Shown one piece after another: positions 9,770-18,952 of a stretch of DNA of 64,000 nucleotides (position 1 is its first letter; every line of letters begins with the position of its first letter). The DNA lies in contig CANKZJ010000008.1 in NCBI GenBank assembly GCA_947488605.1, forward strand, positions 59,980 through 123,979, written 5' to 3'. A model generated the notes under the pieces. It was not told the origin of the DNA and did not search any database. It was given only the letters and a program-made list of their open reading frames with translations. A program made the translations under genes and the position numbers. This stretch comes from an uncultured Paracoccaceae bacterium (lineage in GTDB: Bacteria; Pseudomonadota; Alphaproteobacteria; Rhodobacterales; Rhodobacteraceae).

Positions 9770-10613
9770 GGCCAGCGCGCCCGCCAAGGTCAATCTGACC
9801 TTGCATGTGACCGGACAACGCGAGGACGGTTATCATCTGCTGGACAGTCTGGTTGTTTTTGCCAACGTGGCCGACCAGCTTGGCGCTACCGTCGCACCTG
9901 ATCTAAGCATCACAGTGAACGGACCCTTTTCGGCAGGTGTTCCAACGGATCAAACAAATCTCATGATCCGCGCCGCCGAAGCCTTGCGACAGGTGCGCGG
10001 CGTCAAACAAGGCGCGTCTCTGACGCTCGAAAAGCACCTGCCGCATGCGGCTGGTATTGGCAGCGGATCATCTGATGCAGCGGCAACGCTTGCGATGCTG
10101 GCAGAACTTTGGAGCGTGGCCCCTCTGCCTGCGACGGCCCCCGAAGTGGTCGCACTTGGCGCTGATGTGCCGGTCTGCGTTGGCGGGCCTGCCCCTGTGC
10201 GTATGTCCGGCATTGGCGATGTGCTTTCGCCTGTACCTGCATTGCCGCGCTGTGCCTTGGTACTAGTCCGCCCTCCGGTTGATGTGCCCACTGGTCCGGT
10301 CTTTGAAGGCTTGGCCACCAAAGAGGGCTCATCGATGACAGCAATGCCAGAAGGGTTGGATTTTGACGGATTTGCCCGTTGGTTGGCAGCACAACGCAAT
10401 GACTTGCAGGCTCCGGCAGAGGCCATCGCACCTTTGATCTCTCAGGCCATAACCAAGCTACAGTCGCTTCCCGATGTGGCAGTGGCGGGGATGTCCGGAT
10501 CAGGTGCTACATGTTTTGCATTGATCAAGGACATGGCGACGGCCCGCCGTGTTGCGCGCATCATGCAAGTGGCTCACATGGACTGGTGGGTCGCCCCCGC
10601 AGAGGTCCTGTAG
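9747..10613 (+). CDS. ispE: 4-diphosphocytidyl-2-C-methyl-D-erythritol kinase
   Basis: A 288-residue GHMP kinase that phosphorylates CDP-methylerythritol in the non-mevalonate isoprenoid pathway. The family motifs are present: APAKVNLTLHV with the ligand stretch REDGYHLLDSLV near residues 11-38, the ATP-binding loop GIGSGSSDAA from residue 103, and the C-terminal GMSGSGATCFAL. The GTG start lies inside the end of the TPR gene. It ends one base before a small convergent gene. Confidence 0.95.
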   Translation: MSPVATIKASAPAKVNLTLHVTGQREDGYHLLDSLVVFANVADQLGATVAPDLSITVNGPFSAGVPTDQTNLMIRAAEALRQVRGVKQGASLTLEKHLPHAAGIGSGSSDAAATLAMLAELWSVAPLPATAPEVVALGADVPVCVGGPAPVRMSGIGDVLSPVPALPRCALVLVRPPVDVPTGPVFEGLATKEGSSMTAMPEGLDFDGFARWLAAQRNDLQAPAEAIAPLISQAITKLQSLPDVAVAGMSGSGATCFALIKDMATARRVARIMQVAHMDWWVAPAEVL

Positions 10614-10614
10614 T

Positions 10615-10806
10615 TTAGGGATCGGCGCTGACGTCTTTGTCCAAACGTTTCCAGATCAAACTCAGCAATGTTTCACCAGCCAAAGGGCTGACGCAATCTG
10701 TGATCAGGACAGGCGCACCAAACGGCACGGGTGTAGGTAACGGCACACTCGGCGGTTTCTGCCGCGCCAGTCTTGGAATGCTGGCAAAGTCGGTTGCATC
10801 AGTCAT
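10615..10806 (-). CDS. Small proline-rich hypothetical protein
   Basis: A 63-residue frame starting MTDATDFASIPRLARQ, rich in proline and small residues, with no membrane segment or known motif. The case for a real gene is positional: it abuts the ispE stop and follows rsmD in the same direction after 36 bases, filling the gap neatly. No strong ribosome site is visible. It may be an unrecognised conserved small protein of the group or a chance frame. Confidence 0.45.
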   Translation of the reverse strand: MTDATDFASIPRLARQKPPSVPLPTPVPFGAPVLITDCVSPLAGETLLSLIWKRLDKDVSADP

Positions 10807-10842
10807 GCGTTGATTTTAGCGATGAGCACTGTTTCGCGCAAA

Positions 10843-11400
10843 TCACATCTGATGGCGCAGGAAAGTCACCCAAGTTTCACCGTAGCGTCGTTGATCCAGC
10901 GTTTGAAAACCAGGTGGAGCAATCTGCGCACGATCTTCTTCCCAGATGATAAGCGCATCTTTTGCCAACCATCCCGCCGCACGCACGCTGCCAAGCGCTT
11001 TGCCACCCAAATCTTGCCCATAAGGCGGGTCAAGAAAGATGAGGTCACATGGCTTGCCCGCAGGTATCTTTGCGACCTCCACACCAAGGAGTGCGGTATC
11101 AGCCTCTCGTCGCAGCTTTGCGATGTTCGCCCGCACCAGTTTTTGTGCAACGCGCCCGTTATCTACAAATGTCACGCGGGCAGCGCCGCGCGATAGCGCC
11201 TCAAGACCCAAAGCGCCCGTGCCCGCAAATAGATCAAGGACGCTCTTGCCGTTAATCGGGTCGCCGAACCTGCCGCCTTGCAACACATTGAACAGGCTCT
11301 CGCGCACCCGGTCACTGGTGGGGCGCAAATGCGCTTTGGCGTCTCCTTCGCCCACGGCGGTCAGGGTCGTGCCACGATGCGTGCCGCCAATGATCCTCAC
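10843..11400 (-). CDS. rsmD: 16S rRNA (guanine-966-N2)-methyltransferase
   Basis: A 185-residue SAM-dependent enzyme that methylates G966 of 16S rRNA. The N-terminal MRIIGGTHRG and RPTSDRVRESLFNVL are family hallmarks, DLFAGTGALG (residues 56-65) binds SAM, and DPPY (124-127) is the N-methyltransferase catalytic motif. The length is typical. Its start overlaps the stop of the upstream flavoprotein by four bases, so it is translationally coupled to it. Confidence 0.95.
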   Translation of the reverse strand: MRIIGGTHRGTTLTAVGEGDAKAHLRPTSDRVRESLFNVLQGGRFGDPINGKSVLDLFAGTGALGLEALSRGAARVTFVDNGRVAQKLVRANIAKLRREADTALLGVEVAKIPAGKPCDLIFLDPPYGQDLGGKALGSVRAAGWLAKDALIIWEEDRAQIAPPGFQTLDQRRYGETWVTFLRHQM

Positions 11401-12611
11401 GGTCGCAGCAATGCCTTCATATCGGTTGCAGGGTCTGTCAGTAGCGACGGATCAGGACTGCGCCCCGCCTCAATCAGGCGTTTGCCAATCATGTAATTGC
11501 GCGCATCATTCATGGCGTCGACAGCAATCAATGTGTTGGCACTATAGTACCAATGGGACTGCGCGCCCTCTGCATCGCCTTTGCGCACATAGACATCTGT
11601 GTAGCCGATATTCAGACCCGCAATCTGCAATTTGCAATCATACTGATCTGACCAAAACCAAGGCTTTGGCGTATAGGCGATATCACCGCCCGCAATGTTG
11701 ACAGCAATCGCTTCAGCTTGATCGATGGCGTTGCCAACGCTTTCAACGCGGATGGTCTGGCCTTTGAACTGCGACGACGCGCAATCACCTGCTGCCCAAA
11801 TATGTGGGTCAGATGTACGTCCGTGACTGTCGGTCGTGATACCATTGCCAACATCAATACCCGCGCTCTCGGCCAATATCGTGGCAGGGTTAATCCCCAC
11901 ACCGACAACCGCGAAATCAATCTCAAGTTCGCTGCCATCCGTCAGCCGCGCGCCGGTCACATGATCATCACCCAACAACCGGTCCAGACCGACACCTTCG
12001 CGTATATCAACCCCGTGCGCCTGATGCAGGGCGCGGAAATAGTCCGATGTTTCCGGTGCCGCAACACGCTGCAAAATCCGGTCTGCCATCTCGACCAAAG
12101 TTACCTGCAAGCCAAGCTTTGATGCAACCGCCGCAGCCTCAAGTCCGATATACCCGCCGCCAATAATCAGCACGCGCTTACCTTGTGCGAACGCAGGCGC
12201 CATCGCATCAGCGTCGCTCAAATCGCGGACGGCGAAGACACCGTCCAACATTCCGCCGATTGCAGCAGGCAGCGTGCGCGGATGCGCGCCGACCGTCAGG
12301 ACCAATTCATCATATCCAAGTGTCTCACCATCGCTCAGCTGGACGGTCTGGGCCTCCGGGTCAATACCTGTGACGCGGGTATCCAACCGCAGTGTGATGT
12401 TCTGCGCCGCATAGAAATCCGCGGGCCGCAGATAAAGCCGCTCTTCTGCCATTTCACCAAGCAAATAAGCCTTCGAGAGAGGAGGGCGCTGATAAGGCGG
12501 CACCTTCTCTGCACCGATTAGGGTAATGTCCCCGGCAAAGCCTTCTGTGCGCAGCTTGGCAACAAGAGAGGCCCCCGCTTGGCCTGCACCGACAACGACA
12601 ACATGGGTCAT
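11397..12611 (-). CDS. Ferredoxin-reductase-type FAD/NAD(P)H oxidoreductase
   Basis: A 404-residue two-dinucleotide-fold flavoprotein. The FAD motif VVVGAGQAGASL opens the protein, the NAD(P)H motif VLIIGGGYIGLEAAAV is near residues 145-160, and the second FAD contact HIWAAGDCA is near 270-280. The fold and length match the reductases that pass electrons from NAD(P)H to a small ferredoxin or rubredoxin for cytochrome P450s and dioxygenases. No ferredoxin or oxygenase is nearby, so the partner is unknown. It is coupled to rsmD and divergent from the peroxiredoxin gene, which hints at a redox-stress setting. Confidence 0.88.
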   Translation of the reverse strand: MTHVVVVGAGQAGASLVAKLRTEGFAGDITLIGAEKVPPYQRPPLSKAYLLGEMAEERLYLRPADFYAAQNITLRLDTRVTGIDPEAQTVQLSDGETLGYDELVLTVGAHPRTLPAAIGGMLDGVFAVRDLSDADAMAPAFAQGKRVLIIGGGYIGLEAAAVASKLGLQVTLVEMADRILQRVAAPETSDYFRALHQAHGVDIREGVGLDRLLGDDHVTGARLTDGSELEIDFAVVGVGINPATILAESAGIDVGNGITTDSHGRTSDPHIWAAGDCASSQFKGQTIRVESVGNAIDQAEAIAVNIAGGDIAYTPKPWFWSDQYDCKLQIAGLNIGYTDVYVRKGDAEGAQSHWYYSANTLIAVDAMNDARNYMIGKRLIEAGRSPDPSLLTDPATDMKALLRP

Positions 12612-12700
12612 GGGGGATTACCTTTGGCTTCTGGTATTTTACTGTCCGAACTCTATATGTATCGCCACAGCAGACACAATTGCGAACAGGGGCATTACTC

Positions 12701-13192
12701 ATGACAATTAAGACAGGCGACACTCTTCCAAATGCAACATTCCTTCAAATGGGGGACGACGGGCCGACGCAGGTTGTGCTGTCCGATAAACTGGAAAACC
12801 GCAAAGTCGTGATTTTTGGCTTGCCCGGCGCGTACACTGGCACCTGTTCAACCGCCCATGTCCCCAGCTTCATGATCACCTTCGATGATTTCAAAGCCAA
12901 AGGCGTGGACGAGATCATCTGCGTTTCGGTCAACGACCCGTTCGTGATGCAGGCTTGGGGTGAAAACACGCGCGCAACGGAAACAGGCATCACAATGCTT
13001 GCTGACGCTGAAAGCGCATTCACAAAGGCCATCGGCATGAACTTCAGTGCCGCTCCGGTCGGCTTCGTTGATCGCTCCAAGCGGTACTCAATGTTGGTCG
13101 AGAACGGCGTTGTGACAATCTTGAACCAAGAAGAAAGCCCCGGTACCTGCGAGATTTCCGCAGGTGAGACACTGCTTGCCGCGATGGGGTAA
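12701..13192 (+). CDS. Peroxiredoxin, Prx5/AhpE-like type II
   Basis: A 163-residue thiol peroxidase of the Prx5 subfamily, which reduces hydroperoxides using glutathione, glutaredoxin or thioredoxin. The peroxidatic site GLPGAYTGTCS, with Cys49, is diagnostic. The open frame extends seven codons upstream from a TTG, but the ATG at 12701 has AGGGG at a good distance and gives the family N-terminus. A strong hairpin lies downstream, between it and a convergent gene. Confidence 0.93.
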   Translation: MTIKTGDTLPNATFLQMGDDGPTQVVLSDKLENRKVVIFGLPGAYTGTCSTAHVPSFMITFDDFKAKGVDEIICVSVNDPFVMQAWGENTRATETGITMLADAESAFTKAIGMNFSAAPVGFVDRSKRYSMLVENGVVTILNQEESPGTCEISAGETLLAAMG

Positions 13193-13245
13193 GCATAGTG
13201 CGCCTATTGGCGTTGATGTTGAATTGAAGGCATCGACCTAAGAAC

Positions 13246-13279
13246 TCCGGCCTTCGCACAATGTGTGGCGAAGGCCGGA
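13246..13279. terminator. Bidirectional hairpin between convergent genes
   Basis: A 12-bp perfect stem, TCCGGCCTTCGC pairing with GCGAAGGCCGGA, with a 10-base loop. It sits between the convergent peroxiredoxin and DJ-1 genes. There is no long T-run on either side, so it may work as a weak terminator or as an RNA 3'-end stabiliser. Confidence 0.55.
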
Positions 13280-13328
13280 TTAAGTGCGCGTTTCTATTTT
13301 TCTGCGGTGCGGCCAATTACTGCTTTCG

Positions 13329-13937
13329 TCAGATCAACCCTGCTGATTTTGCAAAGGGATCTCGATTGGCGTCTTTGTGCCATTCGTATTCACAGCCCAA
13401 TGCAACTTTGTCTGCGGCTTCCATTCCATACAGGTCAGCAACGACTGCAAGGGACATATCCATCCCGGCAGACACGCCAGAAGATGTGAAGAATTTGCCA
13501 TCTTCGACCCATCGCGCTTCTTTTATCCAGTCGACACGCGGTGCAAGTGGGACCGTTTCGGTAAAATCGAGCTTGTTGGTCGTCGCTTTGCGCCCGTCCA
13601 GTACACCCGTCATTCCAAGCAAAACAGTTCCGGTGCAGACGGCCATGACACGCTCCGCATTCGCCGAAGCCTCCCTGATCCACTGCATCAATTCCTCGTC
13701 CTTGGCCGCATCCAATGCGGAATCGCCGCCGGGTATGAACAACAGGTCGTAGTCGTTCTTTTCAGATATTGTTTTGTCGATCACAATGCGCTGACCGTGG
13801 ACGCTTGGCACGGGGTCGTGCCCTTTAGCCACCGTTATGATTTGGATGCCTTGTGCCGGACCGCCTAACATTTCTATCGGGCCAAAATAATCGAGCGTTT
13901 CAAAACCGGGGAAGACGAGTGCTGCGAGTGTTCTCAT
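13329..13937 (-). CDS. DJ-1/PfpI-family protein
   Basis: A 202-residue class-I glutamine amidotransferase-like fold protein. It has the LVFPGFETLDYFGP N-terminus and the nucleophile-elbow stretch VMAVCTGTVLLGMTGVLDG, where the cysteine in AVCTG is in the conserved position. The ATG at 13937 has a GGATG-type ribosome site; the open frame reaches further upstream. Relatives include ThiJ/PfpI and isonitrile-hydratase-like enzymes, so the activity cannot be fixed. The neighbouring divergent gene encodes a regulator whose N-terminal half has the same fold, and that regulator probably controls this gene. Confidence 0.88.
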   Translation of the reverse strand: MRTLAALVFPGFETLDYFGPIEMLGGPAQGIQIITVAKGHDPVPSVHGQRIVIDKTISEKNDYDLLFIPGGDSALDAAKDEELMQWIREASANAERVMAVCTGTVLLGMTGVLDGRKATTNKLDFTETVPLAPRVDWIKEARWVEDGKFFTSSGVSAGMDMSLAVVADLYGMEAADKVALGCEYEWHKDANRDPFAKSAGLI

Positions 13938-13993
13938 GGCTGTGGCATCCTTTGTGAGCGTCATGAGTATAGACTAACAGGTGCAGGATTGGC

Positions 13994-15010
13994 ATGAATG
14001 ACAATATGACCTCCTTTTGCGCCAAATCGCCTGATCCACTGAATGTGGTGTTCATCGTCTACCCCGACATCGTGCTCCTTGATCTTGTGGGGCCGTTGCA
14101 GGTGTTCACACACGCGCGCAGAAATCCGCAGTCAGGTCCGGCGTACCAAACCCACGTTGTTTCCCTTGGTGGTGGACACGTAGAAACCAATACGGTCTTA
14201 CCAATCGAAAGCGATCCGCTGGAAGACTGGCTTGGCAGGCAAAAACAAACGCCCATACATACATTGGTTGTCGTTGGCGGGGACGGGGCCGTTCCTGCCA
14301 GTGTTGATCAAGCTTTTATCCGTCAGGTGAAGCAGTTGGCAGACAGGTCAAACCGCGTATGTTCGGTCTGTTCTGGTGCACTCATTCTTGCGGCGGCTGG
14401 CCTTTTGGATGGGCGTCGGGCCGTCACCCACTGGGAAGACTGCGATTACTTGGCTACTCAATTTCCGGCTGTGAATGTCGAAATCGATCCGATCTATGTC
14501 AAAGATGGCAAGGTATGGACGTCAGCGGGCATCACAGCAGGCATCGACATGGCATTGGCAATCATTGAAGAAGACCTCGGGGCTCCGGCAGCAGTTGAAA
14601 TGGCGCGATCCTTGGTAACACCGATGGTCCGCATGGGCGGACAGTCGCAATTCAGCCCGGAACTCGACAGGAAAGAGCGTGACATCGAAGGGCAGTTCGC
14701 GCCGCTTCACGACTGGATCAGCAGGAACCTGCGTCAGGCGCTATCGGTCGAAGATATGGCGGCACGTTGCGGCATGAGTGCGCGCAGCTTTTCACGAAAA
14801 TACACCGCGACCATGGGCACGCCCCCCGCAAAAGCTGTCGAGGCCATGCGTGTAAGCGCCGGACGTGACCTGCTGGCGGCGACCAACAAGAGTATAAAAG
14901 CGATCGCTGTCGATTGCGGCTTTCAAGACGATGAGCGTATGAGACGTGCATTCCTGCGGCAGATCAAAACGACACCCACTCAATATCGGGCGCAATTCCA
15001 GTTGCTGTAA
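13994..15010 (+). CDS. GlxA-family transcriptional regulator (DJ-1 domain plus AraC-type HTH)
   Basis: A 338-residue regulator. Residues about 15-200 are a DJ-1/PfpI sensor domain with the elbow VCSVCSGALILAAAGLLDGR. The C-terminal 100 residues are an AraC/XylS double helix-turn-helix (LSVEDMAARCGMSARSFSRK, then AIAVDCGFQDDERMRRAFLR). GlxA-type proteins sense small metabolites and activate adjacent genes. It is divergent from the stand-alone DJ-1 enzyme, with only about 56 bases between the starts, so a shared regulatory region is likely. Confidence 0.92.
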   Translation: MNDNMTSFCAKSPDPLNVVFIVYPDIVLLDLVGPLQVFTHARRNPQSGPAYQTHVVSLGGGHVETNTVLPIESDPLEDWLGRQKQTPIHTLVVVGGDGAVPASVDQAFIRQVKQLADRSNRVCSVCSGALILAAAGLLDGRRAVTHWEDCDYLATQFPAVNVEIDPIYVKDGKVWTSAGITAGIDMALAIIEEDLGAPAAVEMARSLVTPMVRMGGQSQFSPELDRKERDIEGQFAPLHDWISRNLRQALSVEDMAARCGMSARSFSRKYTATMGTPPAKAVEAMRVSAGRDLLAATNKSIKAIAVDCGFQDDERMRRAFLRQIKTTPTQYRAQFQLL

Positions 15011-15238
15011 CTCCGAAAAAAGATCTTGGGCAGCAACGACATTTCATAGCGCCGCAATCTCTAAATTTTGAACGCAGTCATTCAAATGCTGTAGGCAAAT
15101 GGCAACGTCGTCCCGCAAAGCGGCCTCTCGATGAGTACTCTCAAGTCGTTAAGTCTGGGACAAGGTTTCGTTGCGTGCGCTGACAATCGGCATGGAAAAC
15201 GCCTAGATAGGAACCGTGCTCAAGCGACCCGCTAAATC

Positions 15239-16084
15239 CTACCCCTGCACCTGAACAACTGTCCGCGTCGGGAATGGAATATCCACGCCTGCCGCGTCCA
15301 GCGCCTCTTTCACTTTCCGCTTCATATCTGCCTGAAAAGTGAAGTAGTCGCCGCTGTCACACCAAACCCGCACAAGGAAATCGACCGAGCTGTCACCAAG
15401 ATTGTTCACCTGAATGAACGGCTCTGGATCAGCCTTGGCGCGCGGATCGGCAAGAATGGTCGTACGAATGGTCTCTTCTGCCAGTTTCAGGTTCGCACCG
15501 TATCCTACGCCGAACACCCATTCGGCGCGCCGGGTTGGATAGCTGGAATAATTGATGATCGTATTGCCCCAAACCTGACTGTTGGGGATGATGATCTGCA
15601 CGTTACTGACCGCCGCTAACTCGGTGTAATTCAGCGTGATGTCTTTCACAGTGCCCATCTGACCATTCACCTCAACGAAATCGCTGATTTTGATGGGGCG
15701 GAAGAAAACGATCATCACGCCAGCGGCAACATTGGACAGCGTGCCTTGCAGCGCAAGACCAATGGCCAAACCCGCAGCACCGATAACGGCGACGAATGAC
15801 GTGGTCTGGACCCCGAATGTGTTGAGCACAAACAGAAAGGCAAAGCCGATTACGATGTACCGGGCAATGTTGCCAAGGAAGTTGAACAGCGTGATATCAA
15901 GATGCGCATAGGTTTGGCCCATGCCGATCAACCGCTTGCGTGCCCAGCCACCAATCATGAAACCAACAAACAGGATCAGCAACGCACCAAGCACGCTTCC
16001 AACGGCTGATGCCAAGAATTCAATCGTCAGCAAGTCCGAGACGGTTTTCCCATCCCAGAGTACAGTGTTTAGCAAAGTGTCCAA
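15239..16084 (-). CDS. Small-conductance mechanosensitive channel, MscS family
   Basis: A 281-residue inner-membrane channel with three N-terminal membrane helices. The pore-lining segment and beta domain are recognisable from AVIGAAGLAIGLALQGTLSN and IKISDFVEVNGQMGTVKDI, and an alpha/beta C-terminal vestibule ends PFPTRTVVQVQG. The length matches the minimal E. coli MscS. It would release solutes on hypo-osmotic shock. phhB lies one base upstream in the same direction. Confidence 0.93.
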   Translation of the reverse strand: MDTLLNTVLWDGKTVSDLLTIEFLASAVGSVLGALLILFVGFMIGGWARKRLIGMGQTYAHLDITLFNFLGNIARYIVIGFAFLFVLNTFGVQTTSFVAVIGAAGLAIGLALQGTLSNVAAGVMIVFFRPIKISDFVEVNGQMGTVKDITLNYTELAAVSNVQIIIPNSQVWGNTIINYSSYPTRRAEWVFGVGYGANLKLAEETIRTTILADPRAKADPEPFIQVNNLGDSSVDFLVRVWCDSGDYFTFQADMKRKVKEALDAAGVDIPFPTRTVVQVQG

Positions 16085-16085
16085 T

Positions 16086-16385
16086 TTAGCCCCCGGCGAG
16101 TTGATCCAGTTTCGCGCCCAATGCCGCGTCCAGCGCGCTTAGGCCATCTGCATCATGCGTGGTCAAGGTAACTTCGACAGTTTTATACACGTTCGACCAT
16201 TCGGGATGATGGTTCATTTTCTCGGCATGGATCGCGGCGCGGGTCATGAAACCAAAGGCCTCGACGAAATTACCAAAGACAAACTTCTTATAGATCGCCT
16301 CGCGCCCATCTACCAAGGTCCACCCGTGCGCCAGCAGTGGGTCGATCAGTTCTGCGCGCTGCGCATCAGTCAGTTTCTCGGTCAT
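16086..16385 (-). CDS. phhB: Pterin-4a-carbinolamine dehydratase
   Basis: A 99-residue protein. It has the conserved histidines of the PCD/DCoH active site: His59 and His60 in [11 protein letters not shown] and His77 in LTTHDADG. The enzyme dehydrates 4a-hydroxytetrahydropterin after aromatic amino-acid hydroxylation or takes part in molybdopterin-linked chemistry; no phenylalanine hydroxylase is in the window. It overlaps the upstream acyltransferase gene by four bases. Confidence 0.93.
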   Translation of the reverse strand: MTEKLTDAQRAELIDPLLAHGWTLVDGREAIYKKFVFGNFVEAFGFMTRAAIHAEKMNHHPEWSNVYKTVEVTLTTHDADGLSALDAALGAKLDQLAGG

Positions 16386-17566
16386 TGGTGATCCTCCATA
16401 TCGGATTTGCGGAATGGGCCATAGCTGGTCAGCACTTCGATCTCATGATCGACTGCATCGCGTTCTGCCTCAAGATAGCGTGCCACGGCATCTTTGAAAC
16501 CGGCATCCCCGAACCAGTGCAACGAATGGGTCGCGACGGGCAAATAACCCCGCGCCAATTTGTGTTCGCCTTGCGCGCCTGCCTCGACCTTGCTCAACCC
16601 GTGCCTGATCGCAAAGTCGATGGCGCGGTAATAGCACACCTCAAAATGCAAACAGGGATGATGTTCGGTGCAGCCCCAATAGCGTCCATATAGCGTATCG
16701 CGGCCAATGAAGTTCAGCGCACCTGCGACCGGACGCCCGTCACGTAGCGCCAGGACCATCAACATATCGTCGCGCATCGTCTGGTGGGCAAAGTGAAAGA
16801 AATTCCGCGTCAGGTAAGGTGTGCCCCATTTGCGGTTGCCGGTGTCCTGATAGAACACCCAAAACGCATCCCAATGCTCTTCGGTGATCTGATCGCCTGT
16901 CAGTTCAACAACCTCGCCACCAAAGTCATTGGCCTGCGTCCGTTCCTTGCGCATGTTCTTACGCTTGCGGCTGGAGAGCGATGCAAGGAAAGCATCAAAA
17001 TCGTCATACCCGTCATTGACCCAATGAAACTGTTGGCCGATGCGCGTCAGCAAACCCATCTCGGCGCCGGCCAGCGCTTCGGCTTCGGTACAAAAAGTTG
17101 CATGCACAGATGACAACTGATTGTCCGCCGCGATCTGCACTGCGCCTTGGATCAACGCGGACATGCCAGCGGCCTCGAACCCCGGTCGCGTTAGAAACCG
17201 GCGGCCTGTGGCAGGTGTAAACGGCACTGCGATCTGCAATTTGGGATAATAACGCCCGCCTGCATTCTCAAAGGCATGCGCCCAATTATGATCGAAAATA
17301 TACTCGCCCTGACTGTGGCCTTTTGCATAAAGCGGGGCCACGGCGATCAAAACGCCATCCTGATGCGCCGTGATATAGCGTGGCTGCCAGCCGCTGCCCG
17401 GCCCCACCGATCCGCTGTCTTCCAATGCCTTCAGAAAGCGGTGCGTGGTGAAAGGATCATTGGGGCGGCCATCAATAGCCTCTGGGCACGCGCAGGCGTC
17501 CCAATCGCTTGCATCGATTGCATTGATGCTGGGGTGCGCGGTGATTTCGATGGGTGCTTCGCTCAT
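16382..17566 (-). CDS. GNAT/FemAB-like acyltransferase (DUF482 family)
   Basis: About 394 residues from [13 protein letters not shown]. The longer open frame would run into the neighbouring phosphodiesterase gene. The protein matches the DUF482 peptidogalycan-biosynthesis/N-acetyltransferase type: EWDA-like opening [12 protein letters not shown], the central [14 protein letters not shown] and the C-terminal [20 protein letters not shown]. The fold is two GNAT-like halves related to FemAB aminoacyl transferases, and the true substrate is unknown. It sits in a tight minus-strand run with RidA, the phosphodiesterase, phhB and mscS, overlapping phhB by four bases. Confidence 0.85.
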   Translation of the reverse strand: MSEAPIEITAHPSINAIDASDWDACACPEAIDGRPNDPFTTHRFLKALEDSGSVGPGSGWQPRYITAHQDGVLIAVAPLYAKGHSQGEYIFDHNWAHAFENAGGRYYPKLQIAVPFTPATGRRFLTRPGFEAAGMSALIQGAVQIAADNQLSSVHATFCTEAEALAGAEMGLLTRIGQQFHWVNDGYDDFDAFLASLSSRKRKNMRKERTQANDFGGEVVELTGDQITEEHWDAFWVFYQDTGNRKWGTPYLTRNFFHFAHQTMRDDMLMVLALRDGRPVAGALNFIGRDTLYGRYWGCTEHHPCLHFEVCYYRAIDFAIRHGLSKVEAGAQGEHKLARGYLPVATHSLHWFGDAGFKDAVARYLEAERDAVDHEIEVLTSYGPFRKSDMEDHQ

Positions 17567-17597
17567 AGGGTGCAACTTGTGTGCATCGGCTGCGGCG

Positions 17598-18350
17598 TCA
17601 AGCCAGATATCCCTCAAAGGTGACATTGTCGACGATACGCCGCGCCTCTGCTTCGGCCTTTGCTGACCTGATCGTCCAACAAAAGATATGCGCGCCTTGG
17701 GCTTTCAACGCGGCCACGCGGGGGCGGTCGAGGTCTGACGCTTCGTGGCTAATGAAACAGGCACCGACGCGATCATAGTCTGGTATTTCCCGTAAAATAT
17801 CGCGTACATCTTGCGGCACGTTCGGCCAGAAAACGGCTTGATAGCTCGACGTGACGATCCCGCGCGGAATGTCAGGGGCGAATGCAGCACAGGCTGCAAC
17901 CGCATGCGGATTAAACGACATCAAACCGACATCGCCTGCGTAGCCTTCAAGCGCCAGACAGGTCGCCTTTTCCAAAGGACCGACGTTTTCGCCCATCGCA
18001 CCGTCTTGATCCTTAATCTCGATCAGTAGCGGCACCTGTCCTGCCACCAAGGCCAGAACCGTATCCAACCCTTGGATCGTTCCGCCGTCATCGGTCAGTG
18101 GGATCGCCTCTAGTTCTGCGCGGGTCTTGTCGCGCACCGGCCCGGTTTCCTGCGTCAGGCGATCAAGCAAATCATCATGAAAAACCATCGCATGACCGTC
18201 GCGCGACAATTGCACATCAAGTTCGATGCCATAGCCCGCATCAATTGCAGCCACGATCGACTTGATGCTGTTTTCAACGCGGCCTGCCTTGCGGTCATGC
18301 AATGCGCGATGTGTCAAAGGACGTTCAAAGAAACTCTGTGGTAGCGTCAT
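17598..18350 (-). CDS. Glycerophosphodiester phosphodiesterase
   Basis: A 250-residue cytoplasmic TIM-barrel enzyme releasing glycerol-3-phosphate from deacylated phospholipids. The catalytic HRALHD at residues 14-19, the metal-binding GIELDVQLSRDG and MVFHDD near 40-60, and LLIEIKD near 110 are all intact. There is no signal peptide, unlike the periplasmic GlpQ type. Its start overlaps the RidA stop by four bases. Confidence 0.92.
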   Translation of the reverse strand: MTLPQSFFERPLTHRALHDRKAGRVENSIKSIVAAIDAGYGIELDVQLSRDGHAMVFHDDLLDRLTQETGPVRDKTRAELEAIPLTDDGGTIQGLDTVLALVAGQVPLLIEIKDQDGAMGENVGPLEKATCLALEGYAGDVGLMSFNPHAVAACAAFAPDIPRGIVTSSYQAVFWPNVPQDVRDILREIPDYDRVGACFISHEASDLDRPRVAALKAQGAHIFCWTIRSAKAEAEARRIVDNVTFEGYLA

Positions 18351-18817
18351 TTGATCTGAAAGATCCCTTCGATTTCAACAGCAACACCCAACGGCAGGCT
18401 CGCGGCACTGACCGCTGCACGCGCATGGCGTCCAGCATCGCCCAATGCGGCCACAAGGAAATCTGAAGCGCCGTTGATGACCTGCGGTTGCTGCGTGAAA
18501 TCTGCCGTTGAATTGACAAAGCCCGTCAGCTTCACGACCCGAACCAAACGATCTAGATCGCCATTGCACGCAATCTTAACTTGTGTGAGCAGCGATATCG
18601 CACAAAGCTTCGCCGCGTCAGCACCTTGTTCGACTGTGAAATCGGCCCCAAGAACACCTGTGACCAAACCGTCATCATTTTGCGAAATCTGGCCAGACAC
18701 ATAGACCATGTCGCCCACGGTCACGAATGGCAGGTAATTGCCTTTGGCTTTCGGCGCGGCGCCCATATCAGGCAAAGTCACACCCAGTTCGGCCAGTTTG
18801 GTTTCATTCACGCTCAT
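18347..18817 (-). CDS. RidA-family reactive-imine deaminase
   Basis: A 156-residue protein of the YjgF/YER057c/UK114 family. It has the usual N-terminal TLPDMGAAPKAKGNYLPF and a C-terminal VEIEGIFQI. RidA proteins hydrolyse enamine/imine intermediates from PLP enzymes. It uses LDRLVRVVKLTGFVNS where many members have LxxVVKxTvfL, which is normal for the long subfamily of about 150 residues. It is probably the first gene of the run reading down to mscS. Confidence 0.9.
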   Translation of the reverse strand: MSVNETKLAELGVTLPDMGAAPKAKGNYLPFVTVGDMVYVSGQISQNDDGLVTGVLGADFTVEQGADAAKLCAISLLTQVKIACNGDLDRLVRVVKLTGFVNSTADFTQQPQVINGASDFLVAALGDAGRHARAAVSAASLPLGVAVEIEGIFQIK

Positions 18818-18952
18818 TGCAAATCTCCTGCTATTTCACGCGACGCTATCGGGCAACGCAGTGGCGTGCAATCAACTCTGCACTGCAATCTTAACCCCGA
18901 AGAGGATAGTTCATTGAACACAGCAACTGTTCCGGGTCATAGTAAGCGCCGG

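Noticed and set aside
8915..9793. A 292-codon minus-strand frame
   Set aside because: Antisense to the TPR protein and the ispE start; a mirror of repeat codon bias.
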